From the NCBI GenBank assembly GCA_001650955.1, contig LXYP01000020.1:124001-188000 (forward strand): 64,000 nt of DNA, in the 5' to 3' direction. The position numbers and the translations under genes were made by a program. Shown here piece after piece: positions 34,584 through 43,827 of the stretch. The stretch's first letter is position 1, and every line of letters starts with the position of its first letter. The notes below the pieces were generated by a model. It worked only from the letters and a program-made list of their open reading frames with translations, made no database searches and was not told the origin of the DNA. Source of the DNA: Sphingomonadales bacterium EhC05. GTDB lineage: Bacteria; Pseudomonadota; Alphaproteobacteria; Sphingomonadales; Sphingomonadaceae.

Positions 34584-34729
34584 TATGGTCAGCAATCGCC
34601 ATCGTCCTGTTTCTGCTGCTGGGAATGATTCCAATTGCCGGCGGATTGATCTGGTTGCTGATATTGATGTTCGGCATGGGCGCAATCCTTGTGCAAGGTG
34701 GATTGGCTTTGGCGCGAGACAGCCATTAG
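34568..34729 (+). CDS. Two-helix miniprotein, or frameshifted C-terminus of the bactofilin-like protein
   Basis: A 53-aa frame (MGARLIWSAIAIVLFLLLG, then MIPIAGGLIWLLILMFGMGA) overlaps the preceding gene by 16 bases in another frame. It encodes two membrane helices ending ...GAILVQGGLALARDSH. Related polymer-forming membrane proteins end with just such a 'LLLLGLIP..GWLVWLLALLFGLGALL' hairpin (recalled pattern), so this is either a translationally coupled subunit or the result of a frameshift. No ribosome site is evident, which favours coupling or frameshift. Confidence 0.5.
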   Translation: MGARLIWSAIAIVLFLLLGMIPIAGGLIWLLILMFGMGAILVQGGLALARDSH

Positions 34730-34884
34730 AACAACAATTTTTCGGGACGAGACAAACTCGAACTTGCATCTGCGAATGCCTGTGAACAGGTCAGAAGCTA
34801 GGTCCTGGAAATCTGGGAATATGACCATGGGAAATGCCGAAATAGCGTCACGGGTCAATGAAATTTTGCTGCCGACTCGATCAG

Positions 34885-35796
34885 CTATTCCGCCGGTTCC
34901 AGCGTCTTCTCATGCGCCATGCCATATTTCGGACAATCGCTGCGGCACAGGCCGTCATGCGACCATTCGGGAGGCTTCCAGAGATAGAGTAATTTGTCCT
35001 GCCAGCGGTCGGCGTGACCCACGCGTTCGGCCAGTTGCCTGATCCCGGCAAATTGCGCGGTTAGCGGGTTATTGTCATGCACTTGCTTGACCAGTCCGAC
35101 AATCGGGCGCTCGCCATAGGGCTCGAAACTGCCGAATAATCTGTCCCACAGGATCAGCACCTGGGAGTAATTTTTGTCGATATAATGCGGCTGATTGGCA
35201 TGGTGAACCATATGGTTGCGTGGAGTCGCCAGGATATGTTCTGCGAGCCCCAGGTTGCCGACATAGCTGGCATGATTCCAGATACCCCAGATATTTTTGA
35301 GCGCGGACACGCCCAGAAATACAATCGGCGGAACCCCTATTAGCGCCGCAATCGCATCGAGCGGGCCGCGCGGGATATTGTCGAGGACAAATCCCCGCGC
35401 CGAGGTGCTGTGATTAAACTCATTGGAGCTGTGATGAATCGAATGGAAGGCCCAGAGCAGACCTACCCGGTGGCCCAGTCGGTGGTCCCAATAATAGGCG
35501 AGTTCATGAATGATAAAGGCGGCGAGCGCTGCGATTGCGAGATTGTCGATCGTCAACAGTCGAAGATTGTCATAGGTCCAAATGTATAGCGCGAACGGCA
35601 ATATCAGTCCGAAGACGAGCTTGATCGCGCTGCCGAGCAGATTGAGGCCAATACTGCACAAAGCGTCGGCATTATCGTAGTGACCGCCTTTGAGCAGATG
35701 ATAGATACGTTCCGCAAAGACCAGACCAAAATACGCACCCGCCATCCACCAGATGCCGCTTTCGCTGCCGAGTGTCGCGATGGCTTGTTCGATCAA
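34885..35796 (-). CDS. Sterol desaturase / fatty acid hydroxylase superfamily membrane protein
   Basis: This 303-aa protein has about four membrane helices and the diiron His clusters of the superfamily: HELAYYWDHRLGH, HSIHHSS and NHMVHH (with NQPHY). It would hydroxylate or desaturate a lipid, carotenoid or sterol-like substrate at the membrane with O2. The C-terminal 60 residues are extra and contain two Cys near the end (LCRSDCPKYG). The neighbouring Rieske oxygenase gene on the same strand suggests a joint oxidative role, but the substrate is unknown. Confidence 0.88.
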   Translation of the reverse strand: MIEQAIATLGSESGIWWMAGAYFGLVFAERIYHLLKGGHYDNADALCSIGLNLLGSAIKLVFGLILPFALYIWTYDNLRLLTIDNLAIAALAAFIIHELAYYWDHRLGHRVGLLWAFHSIHHSSNEFNHSTSARGFVLDNIPRGPLDAIAALIGVPPIVFLGVSALKNIWGIWNHASYVGNLGLAEHILATPRNHMVHHANQPHYIDKNYSQVLILWDRLFGSFEPYGERPIVGLVKQVHDNNPLTAQFAGIRQLAERVGHADRWQDKLLYLWKPPEWSHDGLCRSDCPKYGMAHEKTLEPAE

Positions 35797-35857
35797 GGCG
35801 CTGGCTCCGTCCGTTGCACCTGTTGCTATAGCAACTCGGCCGGTGTCACAACCAGGT

Positions 35858-37189
35858 CTAGCTGGCGTCGATCAGTCCTGCCTTATGATAGGTTTCGTTG
35901 AGCACATCATGAAAATGGGCGACGCGCACTTCCTGATCACTGAGCCATGCGCGGTCGAAGCCGCTGGATCTTGCGCCGGCCTGGACCCGGGCGAGCAGGC
36001 TGATGTCCTGATCGATGGTCTCGGTCATGCTCTTGGAACCGGACAAAATCTCTTCATGGCCAAAGCAATCGCGGGCCACACGCCCGTTGGTGATCTCGCT
36101 GTTGCCGCTGGCCGCGTGCATCGTCTGCTTATGCTCCGAGGCGCCGCCGAGCGCTGGGTCGGGGTTGAGCTGCAGGGTCCATTTGTCGAGATAGGATTTG
36201 GACGGATCATCGGGATGCGGACGCGAGCGCATCATCCACAAGCCCTCCGGCGAGCCTGACAGGATGATGTTGGGGAATAGATTATATTGAAAAACGGTGG
36301 TCAGCTGCTCGTCGGACAGCGCCGAATAATCATAGCCTTTGCGGCCGCTCTGTTCGCGCTTGGCCTGGGTAATAGCCGCTGGAATGTCGGCGACGCGGCC
36401 GTGAAACGCGCTGGCATCAATGCCTAGCGCGGTCAGCTGCATCTCTTGATAGTCGGTCGGCTTGTCGGGCACGGGATAGCGACTGTCAGTGACAAAACCC
36501 GGGACGTGCAAGCCGGTGTGACCATTTTCGAACAGCTCGTCGCTGGCGTTGGGACAATCGACGAAGCGTTTATGCTGGGGATGGATATGGTCGACATGAT
36601 AGAGTTCCGAAAAATTGTCGATCATCGCTTTCCAGTTGCAGTCGACGCTGACCGTCTGGTCCTCGAGCAGATCCATTTTGGCAATCTGATAGGGCGCGGC
36701 GCGTTCGACCATATTGCCGAGAAAGTCGGACAAGGGCGCGGCATCGCGGTCCATATTGACAAACACAAAACCCTGCCATGTCTCCAGCTGAACCGGTTTG
36801 AGCCGCAAGCGATCACCGGGCAGGCCTGCGGTAAAGCTGTTGGGATCGGGCGCCCCGCGCAACTGGCCGTCAAGATTGAAACACCAGGCATGATAGGGGC
36901 AGGTGATCAGCGGGCTGCTGCTGACCCCTTCTTCAAGCAGGCGGGTACCGCGATGGGTGCAGGCGTTGTGATAGGCGTATAGCGCGCCGTCATTGGCGCG
37001 GGAAATGATGATGGAGTCATGACCGATGTCGAAAGTGACGGTACTCTTGGGCTTTTGCAAATCGCTTTCGAGCGCCGCCAGCAGCCAGGTTTTGCGCCAG
37101 ATATGATCGGTTTCCACCCGCGCGTGACGGGTATCATGGTAGCGATCGCCATCAATCTGCACCGAAACCACTTCTGTGTCCTTGATCAT
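35858..37189 (-). CDS. Rieske-type aromatic ring-hydroxylating dioxygenase, alpha subunit
   Basis: I prefer ATG 37189 (MIKDTEVVSVQ), with GGTGAG upstream; a TTG 15 bases earlier is in frame. The 443-aa protein has a Rieske [2Fe-2S] site, CTHRGTRLLEEG (Cys-x-His) and CPYHAWCFNLDG (Cys-x2-His). The mononuclear iron site has the pattern NFSELYHVDHIHPQH (two His) and a later Asp. It lacks an adjacent beta subunit, so it may be a homotrimeric oxygenase, as in demethylases or sterol/choline-type enzymes, needing reductase components encoded elsewhere. Substrate unknown. Confidence 0.9.
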   Translation of the reverse strand: MIKDTEVVSVQIDGDRYHDTRHARVETDHIWRKTWLLAALESDLQKPKSTVTFDIGHDSIIISRANDGALYAYHNACTHRGTRLLEEGVSSSPLITCPYHAWCFNLDGQLRGAPDPNSFTAGLPGDRLRLKPVQLETWQGFVFVNMDRDAAPLSDFLGNMVERAAPYQIAKMDLLEDQTVSVDCNWKAMIDNFSELYHVDHIHPQHKRFVDCPNASDELFENGHTGLHVPGFVTDSRYPVPDKPTDYQEMQLTALGIDASAFHGRVADIPAAITQAKREQSGRKGYDYSALSDEQLTTVFQYNLFPNIILSGSPEGLWMMRSRPHPDDPSKSYLDKWTLQLNPDPALGGASEHKQTMHAASGNSEITNGRVARDCFGHEEILSGSKSMTETIDQDISLLARVQAGARSSGFDRAWLSDQEVRVAHFHDVLNETYHKAGLIDAS

Positions 37190-37314
37190 CTCACCATCTC
37201 CCAACCCTGTGCTTTACGTCAGGATAAGCCTTTGGCGATGTTCAAGGCAGTAGCAATTTTATCAGCTCTTTTTGGCGCTCGCTTCGGGAGTCCGCAGACT
37301 ATCCGGAGGTGGGG

Positions 37315-38187
37315 CTAGAGAAATTCCTGGAGCGTCTCGATAAACAGGTCGAACTGGTCATGGTGGAGCCAGTGGCCGGCCTGCTCAAATTCCTTCACCG
37401 CAACATTGTCTCCGAAATATTTCATCCGGCCGTCTTTCTCGGGATTGCTCGCCCAGCTGTCCGCCCCATAATGCAATTGGGTCGGGCAGGTGATATTGCC
37501 CCACAGCTCGTGAATCGCATCCTGCGAGAGATCGATACTATCCCAATGCTGAACATAGGGGTCGAACTTCCAGCTATAGCTGCCATCCTCGTTGCGGATC
37601 ACCGCGTGGGTGGTCAGGTGGCGGGCCTGTTCGTCGGACAGATGCTGGTTGGCATCCTGCATTCGCTTGAGCGCATCTTCGAAACTGGGATAGCGTTTGA
37701 CCTGACGCCCTGCGGCCTTGCGCTTCTCTTCGATCGAGTTTCTGACCCGCTGAATTTGACCGGTTTTTTGACGCTCGGCAAGCATTTCGGGGCTGGGGCC
37801 AAGTCCCTCGATCGCGACCAGCTTGCGCACCGTATCGGGATAGAGCCCGGTATAGCGCAGCGCGATATTGCCGCCCATGCTGTGCGCGACAATGGTGACC
37901 GGTGAGAGGTCTAGCTGGTGGATCAGCTGCGCCAGATCGGTGACCATGGCCATGCTGGTGTAATTGCCGTCGGTGCTCCACTGGCTGTCGCCATGGCCGC
38001 GGACATCGGGGCAGATGATATGCCAGTCGTCGCGCAGCGCCTGCGCGGTCCAGTCCCAGTTACGGCAATGATCCTTGCCGCCATGCAGCAGGATCAGCGG
38101 CGGCTTGTCACTATTGCCCCAGTCGGCATAATGCAGGCGGAGCCGCTGGGAGAAATAGCTGTGCGAGGCGGGGCCGATCAGGGTCAT
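37315..38187 (-). CDS. Alpha/beta hydrolase
   Basis: I start at ATG 38187 (MTLIGPASHSYFSQRLRLHY); the open frame runs 45 codons further upstream without homology. The 290-aa enzyme has the hydrolase fold: LILLHGGKDHCRNW (oxyanion region), the nucleophile elbow AHSMGGN (Ser), the acid in the ...LHYGADSW region and the C-terminal GHWLHHDQFDLF with the catalytic His. It may act on an ester or C-C bond released by the Rieske oxygenase encoded next to it. Both lie on the same strand about 130 bases apart. Confidence 0.85.
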   Translation of the reverse strand: MTLIGPASHSYFSQRLRLHYADWGNSDKPPLILLHGGKDHCRNWDWTAQALRDDWHIICPDVRGHGDSQWSTDGNYTSMAMVTDLAQLIHQLDLSPVTIVAHSMGGNIALRYTGLYPDTVRKLVAIEGLGPSPEMLAERQKTGQIQRVRNSIEEKRKAAGRQVKRYPSFEDALKRMQDANQHLSDEQARHLTTHAVIRNEDGSYSWKFDPYVQHWDSIDLSQDAIHELWGNITCPTQLHYGADSWASNPEKDGRMKYFGDNVAVKEFEQAGHWLHHDQFDLFIETLQEFL

Positions 38188-38547
38188 TGCTGTTCCGTAT
38201 ATGGTGAGAATGTCGAACCATCGCTCTAGTCCGATCCGCGAGCTTCGACAAGCGTCAGCTCCCCGGACATGGGTTATAATTGCGACTATATCGGGGAAGC
38301 GATCACCAATATTCCGAAGCATTGTGATAAAGGACCGTCGCAGGCCTTCCCGCCGTCACAGGATCGAAGCTGCTGTTATCCGGTCCCAAAATGCCCACGT
38401 CCATTTGTAAAGGTTTGTAACAACAGCTGCTCCGCCCTAGTAAAATCCGCAAACTTGCGTGTAAAAAGCCTCATTGAATATATGTTGCAGACATGAGATT
38501 GACGGCATCGGGATGTAGGGCCAATCTTTGTCAATGTGGGAGTTGAT
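38188..38547. other. Divergent intergenic region
   Basis: These 360 bases lie between the alpha/beta hydrolase and the response regulator genes. I see no gene, RNA or strong palindrome. The region is expected to hold two divergent promoters. The ORFs across it have no recognisable sequence. Confidence 0.5.
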
Positions 38548-39243
38548 ATGCGGGTAGCAATAGCGGACGATGATGCGGAGATAATCGCATTTCTGGGGAA
38601 TATTATTGAAGCGCAGGAGCATGTATTCACCGGATATTCCGATGGCACTGCACTTTCGAACGCGCTGTTACGGGATACGTTTGATCTGGTGATCCTCGAC
38701 TGGAACATGCCAGGAAAGACAGGCATTCAAATTCTTGAATGGATGCAAGACGCCATCGATGATCGCCCACCGGTCATCATGATGACAAGCCGGACCGCGA
38801 AGCAGGATATCAGCGATGCGCTGAACGCCGGGGCCGATGACTATATTACAAAGCCGGAAGATCCGAATGTTATCGCCGCCCGGATCAATGCCATTTTGCG
38901 GCGCGGGAGCGGCGCATCAGCGATGGAGCCGACTGTCCAATATGGTGATTATACGCTCAATCGCATCGATCAGACGGTGAGTCACGGCGGCCAGGATATC
39001 TTGCTCACGGCGAAGGAATTCGAACTTACGGATCTGATGTTTCGTAACCGGGACCGAACCTTGTCGCGGCGCTATATCATGGAAACCGTTTGGCGGACAA
39101 ATGCACATCTCGCGACCCGCACCTTGGATATGCATATCTCCCGTATCCGTTCAAAACTTGCGCTGAAGCCCGAAAATGGGTTCCGGATCTTTACAGTTTT
39201 CGGCTATGGCTATCGTTTGGAGACGCTTGGTAACGGAGGATGA
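38548..39243 (+). CDS. OmpR/PhoB-family response regulator
   Basis: I start at ATG 38548 (MRVAIADDDAEI), with GGGAG 5 bases upstream. The 231-aa regulator has an N-terminal receiver with DDD acidic pocket, phospho-acceptor Asp in LVILDWNMPG and the conserved Lys in DYITKPED. A C-terminal winged helix follows (LLTAKEFELTDLMF, DMHISRIRSKL, FRIFTVFGYGYRLE). It overlaps the downstream FecR/LysM gene by four bases and forms an operon with the CHASE2 kinase, its likely partner. Confidence 0.94.
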   Translation: MRVAIADDDAEIIAFLGNIIEAQEHVFTGYSDGTALSNALLRDTFDLVILDWNMPGKTGIQILEWMQDAIDDRPPVIMMTSRTAKQDISDALNAGADDYITKPEDPNVIAARINAILRRGSGASAMEPTVQYGDYTLNRIDQTVSHGGQDILLTAKEFELTDLMFRNRDRTLSRRYIMETVWRTNAHLATRTLDMHISRIRSKLALKPENGFRIFTVFGYGYRLETLGNGG

Positions 39244-40613
39244 ACTTGTTGGTTGGATCGCTTGGCAGACTGCATTTGACCATTTTACGCTACTGTCTTG
39301 GGCTATTTCTGGGGTTGGCTCTACTGATGCCTTCCCAAGGTTTCGCCAAAGGAAAAGCGGACAACGAGCTCGTCGCCTATGTTTTTGAACCGGGCGACAC
39401 ATTGATTGCGTTGGCGAGGAAATATCTGCGCAAGCGATCTGATTATAAAGCCGTTCAACGCCTGAATCGGATCAAGGATCCGCACCAGATTTCAGTCGGG
39501 CGGACAGTCCAGATTCCGTTTCGCTTGCTCAAATTTCGTCCTAGCGAGGCAAGCTTGAGTGCCTTTCGAGGTGATATTTCTATCGCCTCGGCAGGACAGC
39601 AACTGGCCCCAGTCAAAGGGTTGGATATCGGCGAAGGAAGTCAGCTGACAACTGCGACGCGGAGCTTTATCACGCTGCAGCTCGAAGATGGCTCTCGTAT
39701 TTCGATGCCGTCGAACAGCCAGATCCGGATATCTCGTCTCCGCCACATTCTGCTTACAGATAGTATTGATTATGAAATCACCGTCGACAAGGGCCGGATT
39801 CGATCAAAAGTCGCGCCGCTCGATAATCGCTCGGATCGTCATCGCGTCAGAACTCCGGTAGCTGTATCGGCGGTGCGCGGCACCGACTTCCGGACCCGAG
39901 TCGATGCACTCAGCGGAACCGCCTTTTCCGAAACCGTCGAAGGTGAAGTGGAGCTCGCGAGCGAAGTTGGTTCGGCTGATACTCCCGCGGTTTCGCTTCC
40001 GGCCGGTACAGGGGCCGCTGCAACTTCGACCGGGGAATTGGCCAAAGTCGAATTGCTCGATCCACCCGAACTAATTGACCCCGCCAAAGTCCAATCTGAT
40101 GCGGAACTCCAATTTGCATTTGCGCCAAGCGGACCAGCCCTCGGCCACCGGATCAATATTTCGTCTGACGCCGGTTTTGTCGACATCGTCGCGGAACAAC
40201 AGAGCGATGGAAATAATCTGGCGCTGCCTAGCCTGCCGGATGGTCGCTATTTTTTAAAAGCGGTAAGCTTGGCGCGTGAGGGCTTCGAAGGCATGCCGGT
40301 GACTTATGGATTCAAGCGACAGTTGAGTACCTTGGGAGGAAGCGCGAGCTCTGGAGATTTCGGTTATCAGTTCAAGTGGTTTGGTGAAGGAAGCGGCAAA
40401 AGATATTACCGTTTCCAACTCATCCGCGATAGCAAGTCTGCGGTTCCGATGGTCGATGAAACCGGTCTCGTTGTGCAGGCTTTGACACTCTCGGATTTGC
40501 CTGATGGCGACTATTTCTGGCGTGTCGGTGTGACGCAATTTTCGACTGATACGAGCGACAGAGAATCGGTGCAGAAATGGACAGACTTCGAAAAATTGAC
40601 GGTTGTGAATTAG
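39240..40613 (+). CDS. Exported LysM-FecR domain protein
   Basis: This 457-aa protein has a signal peptide (cleavage near GFAKG). A LysM peptidoglycan-binding domain (VFEPGDTLIALARKYL...VGRTVQIP, about 50-97) precedes a FecR domain (about 115-225; GSQLTTATRSFITLQLEDGSR, GRIRSKV, VSAVRGTDFRT) and two C-terminal FN3-like segments. Proteins like this are encoded with CHASE2 sensors in many proteobacteria and probably supply the periplasmic signal-sensing part. It lies between the response regulator and the kinase gene, overlapping the former. Confidence 0.88.
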   Translation: MNLLVGSLGRLHLTILRYCLGLFLGLALLMPSQGFAKGKADNELVAYVFEPGDTLIALARKYLRKRSDYKAVQRLNRIKDPHQISVGRTVQIPFRLLKFRPSEASLSAFRGDISIASAGQQLAPVKGLDIGEGSQLTTATRSFITLQLEDGSRISMPSNSQIRISRLRHILLTDSIDYEITVDKGRIRSKVAPLDNRSDRHRVRTPVAVSAVRGTDFRTRVDALSGTAFSETVEGEVELASEVGSADTPAVSLPAGTGAAATSTGELAKVELLDPPELIDPAKVQSDAELQFAFAPSGPALGHRINISSDAGFVDIVAEQQSDGNNLALPSLPDGRYFLKAVSLAREGFEGMPVTYGFKRQLSTLGGSASSGDFGYQFKWFGEGSGKRYYRFQLIRDSKSAVPMVDETGLVVQALTLSDLPDGDYFWRVGVTQFSTDTSDRESVQKWTDFEKLTVVN

Positions 40614-40665
40614 CACTCTAGGCGCTGCGACATTGAATGACGGCAAGGTGGAGGCATGAAAACCG

Positions 40666-42930
40666 ATGAGGTTACGCCAGCGATTGGGAGTAGAATGGCT
40701 TGTCGTCGCCATGCTGGCTTCCCTTGTGATCGGCGCATTAAACTATTGGGATAGCCTCTCGAGTTTCGATAATCTCATTTACGATCAATTGTCGCGGCTT
40801 GATCGCCCCGACCCGCAATCCGATGTGTTGATTATCCAGATTGATGAGGACAGTCTTGCGGCATATGGCAAATGGCCCTGGACGCGAGATCGCCATGCTG
40901 AACTCTTCACTGAACTCGCCAATGCAAATCCAAAGGCAATTGGCTTTGATGTGCTGCTTAGCGAACCAAGTGATCCTGCGACAGATATCGAGATGGCAGC
41001 AGCTATAGCGGGCAATTCGAACGTGTTTCTGCCTCTGCACTTCGTCTTTCCCGGCAGCAACGGCGCCGAATATGATGTGAAGGAACCGATCGGTCCCTTT
41101 GCTTCTGCTGCATCAGGGCTCGGCCATGTGAATCTCAATTTTGACTATGACGGTGTTGTCCGGCGAATGTCGTTATGTTTTGGGGACAAAGGAACAGATG
41201 GCTATTGGCCTCATCTGATGGAACGTATCTACGAGGCGGCGAATGGCGGCTCCTCTCCAGCTTTGGAGCGTCTCAACAGCTGTGATGAGACCCTGTTAAT
41301 GCCTTATTCCCGCCGCGGCGGGGTCTCGACGATTTCTTACTCAGCCGTTGCATCAGGAGAGGTTCCCGCTGAATTTCTCAATGACAAGATCCTCCTGATC
41401 GGCGCGACTGCAAATGGTCTAGGCGATCAATTTCCCGTTCCGATAGGGGATGGGGCGACGATGGCGGGGGTTGAAATCATGGCCAATGGACTTGGCGCAT
41501 TGACCGCTGACAATTTTATCAGACCGCTGTCTTTGTGGCAGCAATTGGCCCTGTCTCTGGTGCCGGTCTGGATTTTGCTGGTCGGCTTCTGGCGATGGCA
41601 TCCGCGTACGACAATCGTGGTGAGCTTTGGACTGATATTTGCCGTTCTCGCTGGCAGTTTGTTGTTTTTGCGGCTGCACTATTGGTTCGCACCAGGTGCA
41701 GCGCTCGTTGGATTGATTCTGGTCTACCCGATCTGGGGTTGGCGGCGATTGCAGGCGACGAGCGACTTTATGAATGAGGAGCTTCGCAATTTCCGTCTCG
41801 CCAAGGTTGATATTCCGATCATTGAAACAGCTGCCGGCCCAGTTGATGTGATTACCGGCCAGGCGGAGGAACTCACCCATGCTATCTCCCATGTGCGCGA
41901 TTTGCGGCGTTTCATTTCTGACGCGTTGAGCAATCTGCCCGATCCGATGTTCATTACGGACCTTGAAGGCAATGTGAAGTTCGCCAACAAATTGGCGCAA
42001 ACCGGTCTTGACGATGGCGTGCAGGATCTGGCGTTGGACGATATGCTGAACCGGTTCGTGTCGTCCGAAGATTTGGCTGAAGTTAAGGAATATCTCGCGC
42101 TAGAAGTGACACCGGTGGCGCATGATTATGTCGATTTTGTATCTTTGACCGGAGAAATTTTCGCGTTGCGCCGTGCGCGAGTGGTTTCTGATGAAGGTCT
42201 GTTGCGCGGGCATATCCATTATCTCGCCAATATAACCGAAGTTGCAAAAGCGGCGCAGGAGCGCGAAGAAGTGCTCGAGCTCTTGTCTCATGACATGCGC
42301 GCACCGCAAGTCGCGATCTTGGCGCTATTGGATGGTCAGGCCGAAGATGAAACCCGCGCCCGGTTAGAGGGACATGCGCGCCGAACCTTGGCTCTGGCCG
42401 ACAATTTTGTTGGGCTGGCACGCGTCAATTCCATCGATTTCGTTGGTGAGGATGTCCTGCTGTCCGAACTGGTCGCCGAGGCGAATGACAGTCTCTGGCC
42501 GCTAACCAAGGCGCGAGCAATCACCTGCGAAATACACGATCATTCGGACGGTGCCTTCGTTATGGGAGAACCATCCAGCCTGTATCGCTCCTTTGTCAAT
42601 CTCATCGATAATGCGATAAAATATAGTCCCGATAAGGGTGTCGTCGAGATCGTCTTGCGGAACATAGATTTGGATCGCGAGCCCTGTATTTCGGTTACGA
42701 TCTCGGACCAGGGCAAGGGTATCCCCGATGATATGTTGGAGCAATTATTTGAACGATTTGCCAGCGATGATGGTGCAGCACGATCCAATATTCGCGGAAC
42801 CGGTCTGGGCCTCAATTTCGTTGCCAAAGTTATCGAGCGTCATGGCGGGACCATCCGTGGAGAGAATGTTCGCGATGGAGGCGCCCGTTTTTCCGTGCTG
42901 TTGCCCCTGGCACCTGAACCAGTAGACTAG
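40666..42930 (+). CDS. CHASE2-domain sensor histidine kinase
   Basis: This 754-aa membrane sensor has an N-terminal helix, a periplasmic CHASE2 domain (about 35-290; FDNLIYDQL, VLIIQIDEDSL, KAIGFDVLLSEP), and three membrane helices at about 295-365. A PAS domain (about 415-530, LPDPMFITDLEGNVKFAN), HisKA with the phospho-His in ELLSHDMRAPQ, and HATPase (NLIDNAIKYSPD, GKGIPDDML, GTGLGLNFV) follow. It would sense an extracytoplasmic signal and phosphorylate the OmpR-type regulator encoded two genes upstream. Confidence 0.93.
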   Translation: MRLRQRLGVEWLVVAMLASLVIGALNYWDSLSSFDNLIYDQLSRLDRPDPQSDVLIIQIDEDSLAAYGKWPWTRDRHAELFTELANANPKAIGFDVLLSEPSDPATDIEMAAAIAGNSNVFLPLHFVFPGSNGAEYDVKEPIGPFASAASGLGHVNLNFDYDGVVRRMSLCFGDKGTDGYWPHLMERIYEAANGGSSPALERLNSCDETLLMPYSRRGGVSTISYSAVASGEVPAEFLNDKILLIGATANGLGDQFPVPIGDGATMAGVEIMANGLGALTADNFIRPLSLWQQLALSLVPVWILLVGFWRWHPRTTIVVSFGLIFAVLAGSLLFLRLHYWFAPGAALVGLILVYPIWGWRRLQATSDFMNEELRNFRLAKVDIPIIETAAGPVDVITGQAEELTHAISHVRDLRRFISDALSNLPDPMFITDLEGNVKFANKLAQTGLDDGVQDLALDDMLNRFVSSEDLAEVKEYLALEVTPVAHDYVDFVSLTGEIFALRRARVVSDEGLLRGHIHYLANITEVAKAAQEREEVLELLSHDMRAPQVAILALLDGQAEDETRARLEGHARRTLALADNFVGLARVNSIDFVGEDVLLSELVAEANDSLWPLTKARAITCEIHDHSDGAFVMGEPSSLYRSFVNLIDNAIKYSPDKGVVEIVLRNIDLDREPCISVTISDQGKGIPDDMLEQLFERFASDDGAARSNIRGTGLGLNFVAKVIERHGGTIRGENVRDGGARFSVLLPLAPEPVD

Positions 42931-42940
42931 GCTTGGATTC

Positions 42941-43492
42941 TCAGTCGGTGCCGACGCGGATATGGGTTTCTATTCTGGCTTGATCGGTAACACGCTTGCC
43001 CAATTCGGCCAAAGCACCATCCACAAGATGAGGCAGAGACTGTTGCAATGTACCTTTGCAATGATATTCCGCCGCACTACCTGAATAGACTTGTGTGCCG
43101 TCGGTAATGTCAAAAATACCAATCGTCAGGCGATGTTCTTTGTCCTTGCAGGACTGCAGGAGCTCGCGCGTTTTCGCCGTCGCGACTTGGTTTCGCTGAT
43201 CCGTTTCCCCTGCGGCAATTGCGATATCGGCAGGTCGTTCAGCCAGTGCTGTTTCAACCAGCAGGCGCGGATTGTCATTCGGCCTGAATCCCTTTTCAAT
43301 CAGCGCCGCCGCGATCAGTCTTTTCGCCAGTTGCTGGGTCGGATTCTCACCATCGATGCTCTTGGGAAAAGCAAAGCCTGGTTGATCCGGCAGCGCAACT
43401 GCCATGTGATTTTTGACGCGCGTCTGAATCGGGCCGGCACAGCCGGAAAGCCCCAAGGCAGCAATATATATGAGAGAGAGTGACCGGATCAT
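42941..43492 (-). CDS. DUF4136-like lipoprotein
   Basis: This 183-aa protein has a lipoprotein signal (IAALGLSGC, lipidation Cys 18). The body has the DUF4136 pattern: an N-terminal FAFPKSI, IAAALIEKGFRPNDNPRLLVE, and a C-terminal LVDGALAELGKRV helix. Members are outer-membrane or periplasmic lipoproteins of unknown function. It is convergent with the CHASE2 kinase gene, 10 bases away. Confidence 0.72.
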   Translation of the reverse strand: MIRSLSLIYIAALGLSGCAGPIQTRVKNHMAVALPDQPGFAFPKSIDGENPTQQLAKRLIAAALIEKGFRPNDNPRLLVETALAERPADIAIAAGETDQRNQVATAKTRELLQSCKDKEHRLTIGIFDITDGTQVYSGSAAEYHCKGTLQQSLPHLVDGALAELGKRVTDQARIETHIRVGTD

Positions 43493-43591
43493 GCTATTCC
43501 TAAGCCCCTAATGTTGCAGTCGCGACAATAGGAAATCATCGTTCAAAAGTCATCTAAATTGCTCGGTCGTCACAGCATGGATAAAAGCGGT

Positions 43592-43825
43592 TCAACGGGT
43601 GAGGGCGAAGTAAATGACGTATAACCATGAGAACACCCCATGGATCATCGCCCAGATAATTGATTGATGGGTGTTGAAGCTGATCACAATCGCCAAAGCG
43701 CTACCAAATCCAACGCCTTTGCTGACAACTTCCTTGCGGATATAGGTGGCTCCTCTGCTCATCGGTGATCCTTCTGGTGCATAATCTTCGGGGCGCATGC
43801 GTTCCGGTTTTATCTTATCGGCCAT
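43592..43825 (-). CDS. Small membrane protein of unknown function
   Basis: This 77-aa protein has a polar N-terminus (about 30 residues, KIKPERMRPEDYAPEG) and two closely spaced hydrophobic stretches (FGSALAIVISF; IIWAMIHGVFSWLYVIYFAL). The ATG follows the DAHP synthase stop by 2 bases, so the two are co-transcribed. I do not recognise a family. Confidence 0.6.
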   Translation of the reverse strand: MADKIKPERMRPEDYAPEGSPMSRGATYIRKEVVSKGVGFGSALAIVISFNTHQSIIWAMIHGVFSWLYVIYFALTR

Positions 43826-43827
43826 GT

